From Methylosinus sp. Ce-a6 (GTDB lineage: Bacteria > Pseudomonadota > Alphaproteobacteria > Rhizobiales > Beijerinckiaceae): a DNA stretch of 62,624 nucleotides. The DNA is taken from the NCBI RefSeq assembly GCF_009811655.1, contig NZ_BGJX01000021.1, positions 1 to 62,624 of the forward strand, read 5' to 3'. The position numbers were made by a program, and so were the translations under genes. Shown here piece after piece: positions 27,661 through 36,202 of the stretch. The notes below the pieces were generated by a model, which saw only the letters and a list, made by a program, of their open reading frames with translations, did no database searches and was not told the DNA's origin. The stretch's first letter is position 1; each line of letters starts with the position of its first letter.

Positions 27661-30600
27661 GCGTCGGCCCCGCGCGCGTCCGCGACGACACCCTCCGCCG
27701 GCGCGTGGATCGCCTCGTCGCGCCCGAACAGCGCATAGAGCGCCGGCAGCACGAAGAGCGTGAGAATGGTCGCGCTGACGAGCCCGCCGATGACCACTGT
27801 GGCGATGGGCTTCTGCACCTCCGCGCCCGTGCCCGTCGCAAAGGCCATGGGGAAAAAGCCGAGCGAGGCGACGAGCGCCGTCATCGCCACGGGGCGCAGG
27901 CGCGTCATCGCGCCTTCGACGATGGCCTCGCGCGGCGCGCGGCCCTGCTGCACGAGCTGCAATATGTAGCTGCGCATCACGAGGCCGTTGAGCACGGCGA
28001 CGCCGGAGAGCGCGATGAAGCCGACCGCCGCGGAGACCGACATGGGCATTCCGCGCAGCCATAGCGCCGCGACGCCGCCGGAGAGCGCCAGCGGCACGGC
28101 GCTGAACACGATGAGCGCGTCGCGCGCCGAGCCCAGCGCCGAAAAGAGCAGCAGAAAAATGAGGAAGAAGCACAAGGGCACGACCACGACGAGCTTTTTC
28201 CGCGCGGCCGCGAGATTTTCGAACTGCCCGCCCCATGAGAGCCAGTCGCCGTGAGCGAGCGTGACCTTCGCCTTCACCCTCTCCTGCGCCTCGGCGACGA
28301 CGGAGGCGATGTCGCGCCCGCGCACATTGGCGGTGACGACGACGCGGCGCTTGCCATTCTCGCGCGAGATCTGATTGGGCCCTTCGTGGAAGACGAAGGA
28401 GGCGACCTGTTTCAGCGGCACGGTGCGAATGCGCCCCGTGTCATGGCCATGCACCGAGACGGGGAGATTTTCGAGCGCGCCAATGTCGTAGCGCAATTCG
28501 TCCTTCAAGCGCACGATGATCGGAAAGCGGCGGTCGCCCTCGAAGACGACGCCGGCGCGCTGGCCGCCGACCGCCGCGCCGATGACGTCCTGCACCTCGG
28601 CGACGCTGAGGCCGAGATGGGCGATCTCGGTCTTGTCGATCTCGATCTCGAGGAAGGGAAGCCCCGTGATCTGCTCGACCTTCACATCCTCGGCGCCGGC
28701 GACGCCGCGCAGCACGCCGGCGATCTGCTCCGCCTCCTTGGCCATGGAGTCGAAATTCTCGCCGAACACCTTCACTGCGACGTCGCCGCGCACGCCGGCG
28801 AGCAGCTCGTTGAAGCGCAGCTGTATCGGCTGCGAGAATTCATAGAGATTGCCGGGGAGCTCGGAGACATGTGCGTCGATGCGGCGGATCAGCTCCTCCT
28901 TGGGAAGCTTCGGATCGGCCCATTCCTCGCGCGGTTTCAAGAAAATATAAGTGTCGGTGAGATTGGGCGGCATGGGGTCGGTCGCCGCCTCCGCCGTGCC
29001 GGTCTTGGAGAAGACATAGGCGACCTCGGGCGCGCGATGGATCGCATTCTCGACCTCGTTCTGCATCGCCTGCGACTGGGTGAGCGAGGCGCTCGGAATG
29101 CGGCCCGCCTGCATGGCGAGATTCTTCTCGTCGAGCGTCGGGATGAACTCCTGACCGAGGCGCGAGGCGAGCAGCAGCGCCAGCAGAAAAGCGCCGGCGC
29201 CGATGGCGATGGGCCTCCGCGGCGCAGTGATCGCGTTCTGCAGACGCGGCAGATAGGCGCGCTTGAGGGCCGCGATGAATTTGTTCTCGCTCTCCTCGAC
29301 GCGCCCGGAAACGAGAATGGCGATCATCGCCGGAACGAAGGTGAGCGAGAGAACGAAGGCGGCGACGAGCGCCAGAATCACCGTCATCGCCATCGGATGG
29401 AACATCTTGCCTTCGACGCCCGAGAAGGACAGCAAAGGCACATAGACGAGAATGATGATCGCCTGGCCATAGACGGTCGGGCGGATCATCTCGACGGCGG
29501 AGGCGATCACCGTCTGCAGCCGCTCCTCGAGCGAGAGCGCGCGGCCGAGCCCATGGCGCCGCTCGAAGAGATGGCGCAGGCTGTTCTCGGCGACGATCAC
29601 CGCGCCATCGGCGATGAGGCCGAAATCCAGCGCGCCCATGCTCATGAGATTGGCGCTGATGCGGCCATAGACCATGCCGGTGGCGAGCAGCAGCATGGTG
29701 ACGGGAATGACCAGCGCGGTGATGAGCGCCGCGCGGAAATTGCCGAGCAGCAGAAACAGCACCAGAATGACCAGCAGCGCGCCTTCCGCGAGATTGGAGG
29801 CGACGGTGCGGATCGTCGCGTCGACGAGCACGGTGCGGTCGAGGATCGTTCGCGCCTCTATCCCGGGCGGCAGCGCGGCGCGAATGGCGTCGAGCTTGGC
29901 GCCGACGGCGGCGGAGACCGAGCGGCTATTGCCGCCGATCAGCATGAGGGCCGTGCCGATGACGACCTCCTCGCCGTCCATGCTGGCGCTGCCGACGCGC
30001 ATCTCGCGGCCGATCCCCACTTCGGCGATGTCCTTCACGCGCAGCGGCACGCCGTTGCGCGTCGTGACGACGACGCGCTCAATGTCGTCGATCCTCTCCA
30101 GCCGGCCGCCGCTGCGCACGACATAGCCCTCGCCATTGCGCTCTATGTAGCCGGCGCCGCGGCTCTGATTGTTGCGCTCGAGCGCGGCGGCGACATCGCC
30201 GAAGGAGAGGCCGAGCGAATAGAGCTTCATCGCATCCGGCCGCACATCGAACTGCTTCACATAGCCGCCGAGCGAATCGATGCTGGCGACATTGGGCACG
30301 ACCTTGAGCTGCGGCTTGACGATCCAATCCTGCACGGTGCGCAGATAGGCGGCGCGCTCGAGCTCGCTGCGCAGCGAATGTCCGTCCGGCGTCAGATAGG
30401 TCCCGTCATTCTGCCAGCCCGGCTCGCCGTCGCTATATTTGCGGCCGGGCTCCTTGGGCGCATAGCGGATCGCCCACATGTAGACTTCGCTCAGACCCGT
30501 GGCGATCGGCCCCATGCGCGCCTCGACGCCGGCGGGGAAATTCTCCTTCGCCTCGGCGAGACGCTCGTTCACCTGCTGGCGCGCGAAATAAATGTCGAGC

Positions 30601-30899
30601 TTCTCGGCGAAGACAGCCGTCACCTGGGAGAAGCCGTTGCGCGAGAGCGAGCGCGTGTATTCGAGACCGGGAATGCCGGCGATCACATTTTCGATGGGGA
30701 AAGTGATCTGCTTTTCGACCTCGGTCGGCGACAGCGCCGGCGCGATGGCGTTGATCTGCACCTGATTATTGGTGATGTCCGGCACGGCGTCGATCGGCAG
30801 GCGCTCGAGCGAGCCGGCGCCGACGAGGCAGGCGAGCAAAGTGAGCAGCGCGACGAGCCAGCGCTGACGAACCGAAAAGGCGATGCAACGCTCGATCAT
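27657..30899 (-). CDS. czcA: Heavy-metal efflux RND pump, CzcA family
   Basis: A 1080-residue proton-driven inner-membrane pump that forms a tripartite export complex. The N-terminal signature ERLPIDAVPDITNNQVQI is at 31-49. Helix 4 holds the proton-relay residues D425, D431 and E438 in ALDFGLIADGAVIVAEN, the pattern of Co/Zn/Cd (Czc/Cnr-like) pumps rather than the Cus copper/silver type. Twelve membrane helices and two large periplasmic loops are evident. The last helices end with FVLPALYALFGR. It is the middle gene of the operon, 53 bases after the adaptor gene. Metal specificity remains an inference. Confidence 0.93.
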   Translation of the reverse strand: MIERCIAFSVRQRWLVALLTLLACLVGAGSLERLPIDAVPDITNNQVQINAIAPALSPTEVEKQITFPIENVIAGIPGLEYTRSLSRNGFSQVTAVFAEKLDIYFARQQVNERLAEAKENFPAGVEARMGPIATGLSEVYMWAIRYAPKEPGRKYSDGEPGWQNDGTYLTPDGHSLRSELERAAYLRTVQDWIVKPQLKVVPNVASIDSLGGYVKQFDVRPDAMKLYSLGLSFGDVAAALERNNQSRGAGYIERNGEGYVVRSGGRLERIDDIERVVVTTRNGVPLRVKDIAEVGIGREMRVGSASMDGEEVVIGTALMLIGGNSRSVSAAVGAKLDAIRAALPPGIEARTILDRTVLVDATIRTVASNLAEGALLVILVLFLLLGNFRAALITALVIPVTMLLLATGMVYGRISANLMSMGALDFGLIADGAVIVAENSLRHLFERRHGLGRALSLEERLQTVIASAVEMIRPTVYGQAIIILVYVPLLSFSGVEGKMFHPMAMTVILALVAAFVLSLTFVPAMIAILVSGRVEESENKFIAALKRAYLPRLQNAITAPRRPIAIGAGAFLLALLLASRLGQEFIPTLDEKNLAMQAGRIPSASLTQSQAMQNEVENAIHRAPEVAYVFSKTGTAEAATDPMPPNLTDTYIFLKPREEWADPKLPKEELIRRIDAHVSELPGNLYEFSQPIQLRFNELLAGVRGDVAVKVFGENFDSMAKEAEQIAGVLRGVAGAEDVKVEQITGLPFLEIEIDKTEIAHLGLSVAEVQDVIGAAVGGQRAGVVFEGDRRFPIIVRLKDELRYDIGALENLPVSVHGHDTGRIRTVPLKQVASFVFHEGPNQISRENGKRRVVVTANVRGRDIASVVAEAQERVKAKVTLAHGDWLSWGGQFENLAAARKKLVVVVPLCFFLIFLLLFSALGSARDALIVFSAVPLALSGGVAALWLRGMPMSVSAAVGFIALSGVAVLNGLVMRSYILQLVQQGRAPREAIVEGAMTRLRPVAMTALVASLGFFPMAFATGTGAEVQKPIATVVIGGLVSATILTLFVLPALYALFGRDEAIHAPAEGVVADARGADA

Positions 30900-30952
30900 C
30901 TCCGGTCACACATTCCCGTCACACGCGCCGCCGTCATCGACGAGACGGGCGG

Positions 30953-32275
30953 TCAGTCCAAACCCTCGAGCCGCGATTTGCCGAGCTCCGCCTTCAGGAC
31001 GAAGGCGTTGGTCGCGGCGACCTGTTCCCCCGCCTCGAGCCCGGAGACGATCTCGATCGATTCGCTGTCGCTCGCGCCCGTCTCGACCTTGCGCTTCACG
31101 AAACCTTCCGGCGCGCGCACGAAGACGACCGTCTCGCCCTCGAAGGTGAGAAGGGCGGAGCGCGGCAGGCGCAGGCGCGCCGGCTTCTCCTCGAGCGCGA
31201 TATGCGCCGTCATCGCCGTGCCGGGCCGTAGCGCGAAATCCGCATTGGCGAAAGAGGCGACGGCGCGGCCGGAATGCGTCTCGTGGTCGAGCATGGGGCC
31301 GATGAACACGACGCGGCCCTCGGCCTCGTCCTCGTCAGTGTGCGAAAGGCGCACGCTCTGCCCTTCCCGCACCAGAGGAAGATCGGCCAAGGCGACGGCG
31401 ATTTCGGCGAAGACGGTGGAGATATCGGCGATGACGAACAGCTCCTTCGTCTGCCCCTCGCCGCCGACCGGCTGGCCGAGATCGGCGCGGCGCTCGATCA
31501 CTTTTCCCGACGAGGGCGCGCGTATCTCCTTGCGGCGCAGCTCGCCGACCGGCTGGCTCGGCAGCGCGGCGATCTCGGCCTCGGAGAGATCGAGCGCGGC
31601 GAGCTTCTGCCGCGCGAGATCGACGCGCAGCTTCGCCTCCTCATAGGCGCCGCGCGCCTTCAGAAAGCTCTGCTCGGCGGAAATCTTCTTCTCGAAGAGC
31701 CCCTTCTCACGCTGGAACAGCGCCGATTGCAGGTCGAGACCGACTTTGGCGGCGAGATAGTCGCTCTTGGCGTCGGCGACCTCGCGGCTCTCGATGACGG
31801 CGATCACCTCGCCCTTCTCGACCGGATCGCCGAGCTTCTTGCGCAATTCGGCGACGGCGCCGGCGACTTTCGCGGCCACGCGGCCGATGCGGTCCGGATC
31901 GACGGCGACGACGGCCGGGGCGACGACGGCCCGCGTCAGCACGCCGGGCGCGGCCGCGACAATGGCGATCTTGGCGGCCTCGATCTGCTCGGCGGAGAGC
32001 TTGACGAGCCCTTCCGCGGCCTTGACGACGGAGGCGTCGCCGGCTTTCTCGCCGGCCGCGAACAAGGCGCGGATCGGCGCGGAAATTTGCGGGAATAGCG
32101 AGCCGAGCATGGCGCTCGCCAGCAGCGCCGCGCCGTAGCGCAGAAGGCGCATGCGGGCGAGGCTAGAATAGTTCGAGAAAGGCGCGAAGCTCGATCGCCG
32201 CTCTCCGGCGTCGGTCGGAACGACGTTCGGCGCCGCCAGGCGGCGGAGGATATGGGCCAAGTCTCGCATACGCAT
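30953..32275 (-). CDS. czcB: RND efflux periplasmic adaptor (CzcB/CusB-like)
   Basis: Up to 440 residues. It is a membrane-fusion protein linking pump and outer-membrane channel. A membrane anchor occurs at about residues 46-66 (YGAALLASAML), then a biotinyl-lipoyl half (VVAVDPDRIGRVAAKVAGAV), a coiled-coil hairpin (about 165-245), the second lipoyl half (EIRAPSSGKVIERRADLGQ) and a beta-barrel. It has no His-rich metal-binding N-terminus. The start is uncertain: an ATG at 32152 (MRLLRYGAALL) would fit the anchor better than the one at 32275. It is the first gene of the operon and no metal-sensing regulator is adjacent. Confidence 0.88.
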   Translation of the reverse strand: MRMRDLAHILRRLAAPNVVPTDAGERRSSFAPFSNYSSLARMRLLRYGAALLASAMLGSLFPQISAPIRALFAAGEKAGDASVVKAAEGLVKLSAEQIEAAKIAIVAAAPGVLTRAVVAPAVVAVDPDRIGRVAAKVAGAVAELRKKLGDPVEKGEVIAVIESREVADAKSDYLAAKVGLDLQSALFQREKGLFEKKISAEQSFLKARGAYEEAKLRVDLARQKLAALDLSEAEIAALPSQPVGELRRKEIRAPSSGKVIERRADLGQPVGGEGQTKELFVIADISTVFAEIAVALADLPLVREGQSVRLSHTDEDEAEGRVVFIGPMLDHETHSGRAVASFANADFALRPGTAMTAHIALEEKPARLRLPRSALLTFEGETVVFVRAPEGFVKRKVETGASDSESIEIVSGLEAGEQVAATNAFVLKAELGKSRLEGLD

Positions 32276-32357
32276 CTCGAGACTTCTTTAACCCGTACGC
32301 CCGGCCGCGTCCACGCCGGCGCGCCGAAAAAACAGGCGCCGCGCCGCACGAACGAAA

Positions 32358-32381
32358 AGCCCGGCGCGCGGGCGCCGGGCT
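32358..32381 (-). terminator. Terminator of the outer-membrane barrel gene
   Basis: The palindrome agcccggcgcgc/gggcgccgggct (one imperfect central pair) is followed on the minus strand by tttt. It lies 35 bases past the stop codon of the 277-residue barrel protein. Confidence 0.75.
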
Positions 32382-32415
32382 CTCTCGACAGCAGGCTCTG
32401 CGACGAGCCGAGATG

Positions 32416-33249
32416 TCAATATTTGGCGACGACCGGAGCCGGCGCGCCGAACAGATCGAGATGATAGTTCAGGCCGACGCGAATCGTGTGGAAGTGGTTC
32501 TGCACCCCGCGCTGCTGCGAGGTGAAGGCCGAGACGGCGCCGCCGGGGGTGATCTGGTTGAACCAGAAGCCGCGGCCGGCGTCGAGCTCGGTGTAGAGAT
32601 ATTCGATCTTGGCCGAGAGATTGGGCATGAAGGCCCATTCCACGCCGCCGCCGGCGGTCCAGCCGGTGCGAATGTCGCTCTCCGAGCCCTGGCCCCAGAA
32701 GCCGGCCGTGTCCCAATAGGTGAAGCGGCTGGAGGCCTCGCCATAGGCGAAGCCGCCCGTGCCATAGACGAGAATGGTCGGCGTGACGGCATAGCCGATA
32801 CGGCCGCGCACCGTCCCGAACCAGTCGATCGAATGGCGCGTGGTCAGCACCGGGAAATAGCCGACATTGGAGCCGACGCCCTGCGTCTGGCCGCTCAGAT
32901 CGGCGCCCTGGAAATCGGCCTCGAGGCCGACGACGAAGCCGCTGTTGGCGAATTGATAATTATAGCCGATCTGGCCGCCGCCGATGACGCCGTCGATGTC
33001 GGCCGACGGATAGTTCCAGGCGACGCCGGTCGGTGCGCCGCCGGGGCCGAATTCGACGCCGGACAGGCGATAGCTCTCGAGCCAGCTATAGCCGATGTTG
33101 AGACCGCCATAGAGACCGGTCCAGCTGAAGGCGGGAGCGGCCAAAGCGACAAAGGCCGGCGCGCCCTTCTGCGACGGAAGGTCGGCCGCGAGAGCCGGCG
33201 CGGCGGCGAGAACCAGCGCGAGCGCGCCGGCTGCGGAAATCGTCTTCAT
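32416..33249 (-). CDS. Omp25/31-type outer-membrane beta-barrel protein
   Basis: A 277-residue eight-stranded barrel. Residues 1-21 are a signal peptide (APALAAD). The mature protein has the family start FSWTGLYGGLNIGYSW, a central GGGQIGYNYQFANSGFVVGL strand pair, and an ending with LNYHLDLFGAPAPVVAKY, whose last strand is followed by a short extension. Such proteins are abundant structural surface proteins in Hyphomicrobiales and are not usually substrate-specific. The gene is monocistronic and has a long AT-rich upstream region. Confidence 0.88.
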   Translation of the reverse strand: MKTISAAGALALVLAAAPALAADLPSQKGAPAFVALAAPAFSWTGLYGGLNIGYSWLESYRLSGVEFGPGGAPTGVAWNYPSADIDGVIGGGQIGYNYQFANSGFVVGLEADFQGADLSGQTQGVGSNVGYFPVLTTRHSIDWFGTVRGRIGYAVTPTILVYGTGGFAYGEASSRFTYWDTAGFWGQGSESDIRTGWTAGGGVEWAFMPNLSAKIEYLYTELDAGRGFWFNQITPGGAVSAFTSQQRGVQNHFHTIRVGLNYHLDLFGAPAPVVAKY

Positions 33250-33722
33250 GGTTCCCTCGTTTCGATCAGTGCGGCCGCCGCTGGCGCCCCCCGACGCCGA
33301 AAATCCGAGCGGCCGCTCGGTGTTGCCGATCGAGCGTGTACTACGCCGCGGAACAAAGCCGCGTCAACGCTGAACAGTCCACTTGCTGGGACGGATAGTG
33401 CTTTCATCGACAATTGTGACAATTATACAACATTTAATACTTGTTACATGACGCTATTTGCTTGACATTGCGAGGGAAACAAAGCTCGCACGCGATTCGC
33501 CGGACGAATCCAGAGTGCAAATATATTGTTTAATTTCTATATCTTAGCTAGAATCACGGCGTTCGCGCGCGCGGCGCGCTTCGATGCGTCGCAGCATCGA
33601 AGCCTGACAATTGTTCGAACATCACAGAGCAAGAAATAAAGCATTCGTCATGCAGTCGGCCGGTCGCAGCGACGCTTCGCCGCGCGAAACCGATTCTGTT
33701 CAATGACTTGCGAAGGGCCGCG
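33250..33722. other. 473-base intergenic region with an AT-rich core and an orphan hairpin
   Basis: Bases about 33400-33560 are strikingly AT-rich for this genome (cttgttacat, aatatattgtttaatttcta). A minus-strand TATAAT at 33427-33422 could be the -10 box of the barrel gene, without a clear -35. Bases 33578-33603 form a perfect ten-base-pair hairpin with a six-base loop. No small open frame with a convincing start was found. An unrecognised small RNA is possible. Confidence 0.5.
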
Positions 33723-35042
33723 TCACGAGCCGCGCCGCTCGCGGCGCAACCGCTCCCAATAGTCGAGCCGCTTGGCGATCTCGCGCTCGAATCCCCGCTC
33801 GACCGGCCGGTAGAAGCTCCGCCGCCCGATAGCCTCCGGCCAATAATCCTGGCCGGAGAAGGCGTCCGGCTCGTCGTGATCGTAGCGATAGCCCTCGCCA
33901 TAGCCTTCGCTCTTCATCAATTTGGTCGGCGCGTTGAGGATGGTCTTGGGCGGCATGGGCGAGCCGCTCTCCTCGGCGAGGCGGCGGGCGGCCTTATAGG
34001 CGACATAGCCGGCGTTGGACTTCGGCGCGGCCGCCACATAGAGGACCGCCTGGGCCAGCGCCAGCTCGCCCTCCGGACTGCCGAGAAAATCATAGGCGTC
34101 CTTGGCGGCGTTGGCGACGACGAGCGCCTGCGGGTCGGCGAGGCCTATGTCCTCGACCGCCATGCGGACGATTCTCCGCGCGAGGAACAGCGGGTCCTCG
34201 CCCGCGACCAGCATACGCGCGAGATAATAGAGGGCCGCATCCGGGTCCGAGCCGCGCACACATTTGTGCAGCGCGCTGATGAGATTGTAATGGCCCTCCT
34301 GCGCCTTGTCGTAGACGGGCGCGCGCCGCTGCACCACATCCGCGAGCCGGGCGCGGTCGAAGACCTCGCCCTCTTTGGCCGCGCGCCAGACGTCCTCGGC
34401 GAGCGTCAGCGCCGCGCGGCCGTCGCCGTCGGCCATGGCGACGAGCGCCGCGCGCGCGTCCTCTTCGAGCGGCAGCGGCCTTCCCTCGCTGCTCTCCGCG
34501 CGCTTCAGCAGTCTCTCGATCGCCTCCGCGTCGAGCGGCTTGAAGACCAGCACGCGGGCGCGCGACAGAAGGGCGGCGTTGAGCTCGAAGGATGGATTTT
34601 CCGTCGTCGCGCCGATCAGCGTGACGGAGCCGTCCTCCATCACCGGCAGAAAGGAATCCTGCTGGCCACGGTTGAAGCGATGAATCTCGTCGACGAAGAG
34701 CAGCGTGCCCTGCCCCGCCGCGCGACGGGCGCGCGCCGCCTCGAAGCTTTTCTTGAGATCGGCGACGCCGGTGAAGATCGCCGAGATTTGCACGAAGGCG
34801 AGATCGGTCTCATGCGCCAGAAGGCGCGCCACCGTCGTCTTGCCGGCGCCGGGCGGGCCCCAGAGAATCAGCGAACCGAGCGAGCCGGAGCGAATCATGC
34901 GCGTCAGCGCCCCGTCCGGACCGACGAGATGGTCCTGGCCGGCGACCTCCTCCAGCTTCTGCGGACGCAGACGATCGGCGAGCGGATGCGGCGCATTGCG
35001 CTCGAGCCCGGCGGCGGCGAACAAATCACTCATGGGCGCCAT
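33723..35042 (-). CDS. rarA: Replication-associated recombination ATPase RarA (MgsA)
   Basis: A 439-residue AAA+ protein acting at stalled replication forks and gaps. RPQKLEEVAGQDHLVGP opens the family domain, Walker A is GPPGAGKTTVARLL (about 61-74), and Walker B is VDEIHRFNRGQQD. ATTENPSFELNAALLSR is the sensor region. The C-terminal tetramerisation domain contains the usual Y-N-LISALHKC and GSDPDAALYYLARML motifs. Full length. It is divergent from a ParA gene, with 228 bases between starts. Confidence 0.95.
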   Translation of the reverse strand: MAPMSDLFAAAGLERNAPHPLADRLRPQKLEEVAGQDHLVGPDGALTRMIRSGSLGSLILWGPPGAGKTTVARLLAHETDLAFVQISAIFTGVADLKKSFEAARARRAAGQGTLLFVDEIHRFNRGQQDSFLPVMEDGSVTLIGATTENPSFELNAALLSRARVLVFKPLDAEAIERLLKRAESSEGRPLPLEEDARAALVAMADGDGRAALTLAEDVWRAAKEGEVFDRARLADVVQRRAPVYDKAQEGHYNLISALHKCVRGSDPDAALYYLARMLVAGEDPLFLARRIVRMAVEDIGLADPQALVVANAAKDAYDFLGSPEGELALAQAVLYVAAAPKSNAGYVAYKAARRLAEESGSPMPPKTILNAPTKLMKSEGYGEGYRYDHDEPDAFSGQDYWPEAIGRRSFYRPVERGFEREIAKRLDYWERLRRERRGS

Positions 35043-35120
35043 TATAGACGATCGCCGCGGATGACATGCGTCCCCTTCTCTTGTTCGTATTTTCCGAACC
35101 TTTACCTTTGCAGGCCCGAT

Positions 35121-35135
35121 TTAACCGACGGTTAA
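35121..35135. promoter_or_regulatory. Perfect palindrome matching the CtrA box TTAA-N7-TTAA
   Basis: The sequence ttaaccgacggttaa is a 15-base perfect palindrome with two TTAA half-sites exactly seven bases apart, extended to TTAACC on the right. That matches the consensus for the cell-cycle regulator CtrA in alphaproteobacteria. It lies about 136 bases before the parA start and 79 bases before the divergent rarA start. Confidence 0.6.
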
Positions 35136-35182
35136 CCATTCGGGGAGTATTACGATTCTGTAAAAATCTACCGACCCTCCCT

Positions 35183-35228
35183 GTTCCCTTCGTGGCGTTC
35201 CCCCGTGGTGTTCCCCTGTAACGTTCCT
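35183..35228. repeat. Four short direct repeats upstream of parA
   Basis: GTTCC occurs at 35183, 35197, 35210 and 35223, that is, at a period of 13-14 bases within similar flanks (TGTTCCC, GCGTTCCCC, GTGTTCCCC, ACGTTCC). They occupy the parA leader between the CtrA-type box and the ATG. They could be operator sites. Confidence 0.55.
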
Positions 35229-35270
35229 GGCGGCGTAGGAGCCCAATCTTTCAAACACAGGTCGATCAGC

Positions 35271-36152
35271 ATGCGCACTATCGCATTCGTCACGCAGAAG
35301 GGCGGCGCCGGAAAGAGCACGCTCGCCAGCAGCATCGCCGTAGCCGCCCGCTCAGCGGGCGAGCGTGTTTTCATTATCGATTTGGATCCGCTCCAGTCCC
35401 TGGTCAAATGGTCGAAGGCGCGCGAAGCGACCGACGTTCCGGTCGAGCACGTGCCGCCGGCCAAGCTCGGCAAGGCGCTCGTCGCGCTCGAGAAGAAAGG
35501 CGTCACGCTCGTCGTCATCGACGCGCCCGGCGCCGACACCGAATATACCGACGCCGCCATTCGCGCCGCCGATCTCTGCATCATTCCGGCGCGGCCCAAT
35601 GTGTTCGATCTATGGGCCTGCGAGCTGACCCGCATCAGCATCAAGGACAAGAAGAAGGACTACGCCTTTCTTCTCAACCAATGCCCGCCGGCGCAGCAGA
35701 CCGCCCGCGTCGATCAGGGCGCTCAGGCGCTGCAGGAGATGGGCGCGCTGCTCGCCCCGCTCGTCTCGGCCCGCGTCGACTATCAGGAGGCCGCTCGTCT
35801 CGGTCTCGGCGTCTGCGAGCTCAATCCGGAGGGCGTCGCCGCGCAGGAGATGCGCGAATTGTGGCAATCGGTGAAGCGCCGCCTCAAGAAGGGCGCGCCC
35901 GCCGGCAAGGCCGAGCCGAAGACGGAGGCCAAGATCGAGGCCAAGGTCGAGGCCAAGGCCGAGGCGAAATCCAAGGGCGAGGCCAAGCCCCAGGCCAAGG
36001 CGGAGGCGAAGGTCGCCGGCAAGATCGCGCCCAAGATCGCGCCCAAGCAGGAGCCGCAGCCAGCGCGCAAGCAGGCCGCCGCGGTCGCCGAGCCGGCCCC
36101 CGAGAAGGCCGCCAAGCCACAGGCCAAGCCCGCGGTCAAAAAGGCCGCGTGA
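35271..36152 (+). CDS. Orphan ParA-family ATPase with Lys/Ala-rich tail
   Basis: A 293-residue Walker-type cargo-positioning ATPase. The deviant Walker A motif KGGAGKST is at residues 10-17, the switch region is IDLDPLQS at 36-43, and Walker B is VVIDAPG. The ATPase core ends near residue 202. Residues 203-293 are a low-complexity tail of repeated EAK/AKPK units, strongly basic and likely disordered, which could bind DNA or another polyanion. The start at 35271 fits the family; an upstream in-frame ATG at 35205 would lie within the direct repeats. No parB or cargo gene is adjacent. It differs from MipZ. Confidence 0.85.
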   Translation: MRTIAFVTQKGGAGKSTLASSIAVAARSAGERVFIIDLDPLQSLVKWSKAREATDVPVEHVPPAKLGKALVALEKKGVTLVVIDAPGADTEYTDAAIRAADLCIIPARPNVFDLWACELTRISIKDKKKDYAFLLNQCPPAQQTARVDQGAQALQEMGALLAPLVSARVDYQEAARLGLGVCELNPEGVAAQEMRELWQSVKRRLKKGAPAGKAEPKTEAKIEAKVEAKAEAKSKGEAKPQAKAEAKVAGKIAPKIAPKQEPQPARKQAAAVAEPAPEKAAKPQAKPAVKKAA

Positions 36153-36166
36153 CGACGATACGACGG

Positions 36167-36188
36167 ACCGCGCGACTTCTCGCGCGGT
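36167..36188. terminator. Hairpin between convergent parA and the Gre gene
   Basis: A nine-base-pair stem, accgcgcga/tcgcgcggt, with a four-base loop lies between the two converging stops. It lacks a T-tract, so its efficiency is uncertain. Confidence 0.5.
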
Positions 36189-36202
36189 TCCTCTCCCGCG
36201 GT

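Noticed and set aside
28251..31646. A 1131-codon open frame opposite czcA and part of czcB
   Set aside because: It is antisense to well-supported genes, has the Arg/Asp/His-rich composition of a GC-bias shadow frame, and shows no domain.
35183..35228. Short repeats that might suggest a CRISPR or replication iterons
   Set aside because: The units are only about seven conserved bases with a 13-14-base period, far too short for CRISPR. No rep gene or DnaA boxes are nearby, so they are treated as possible operator sites.
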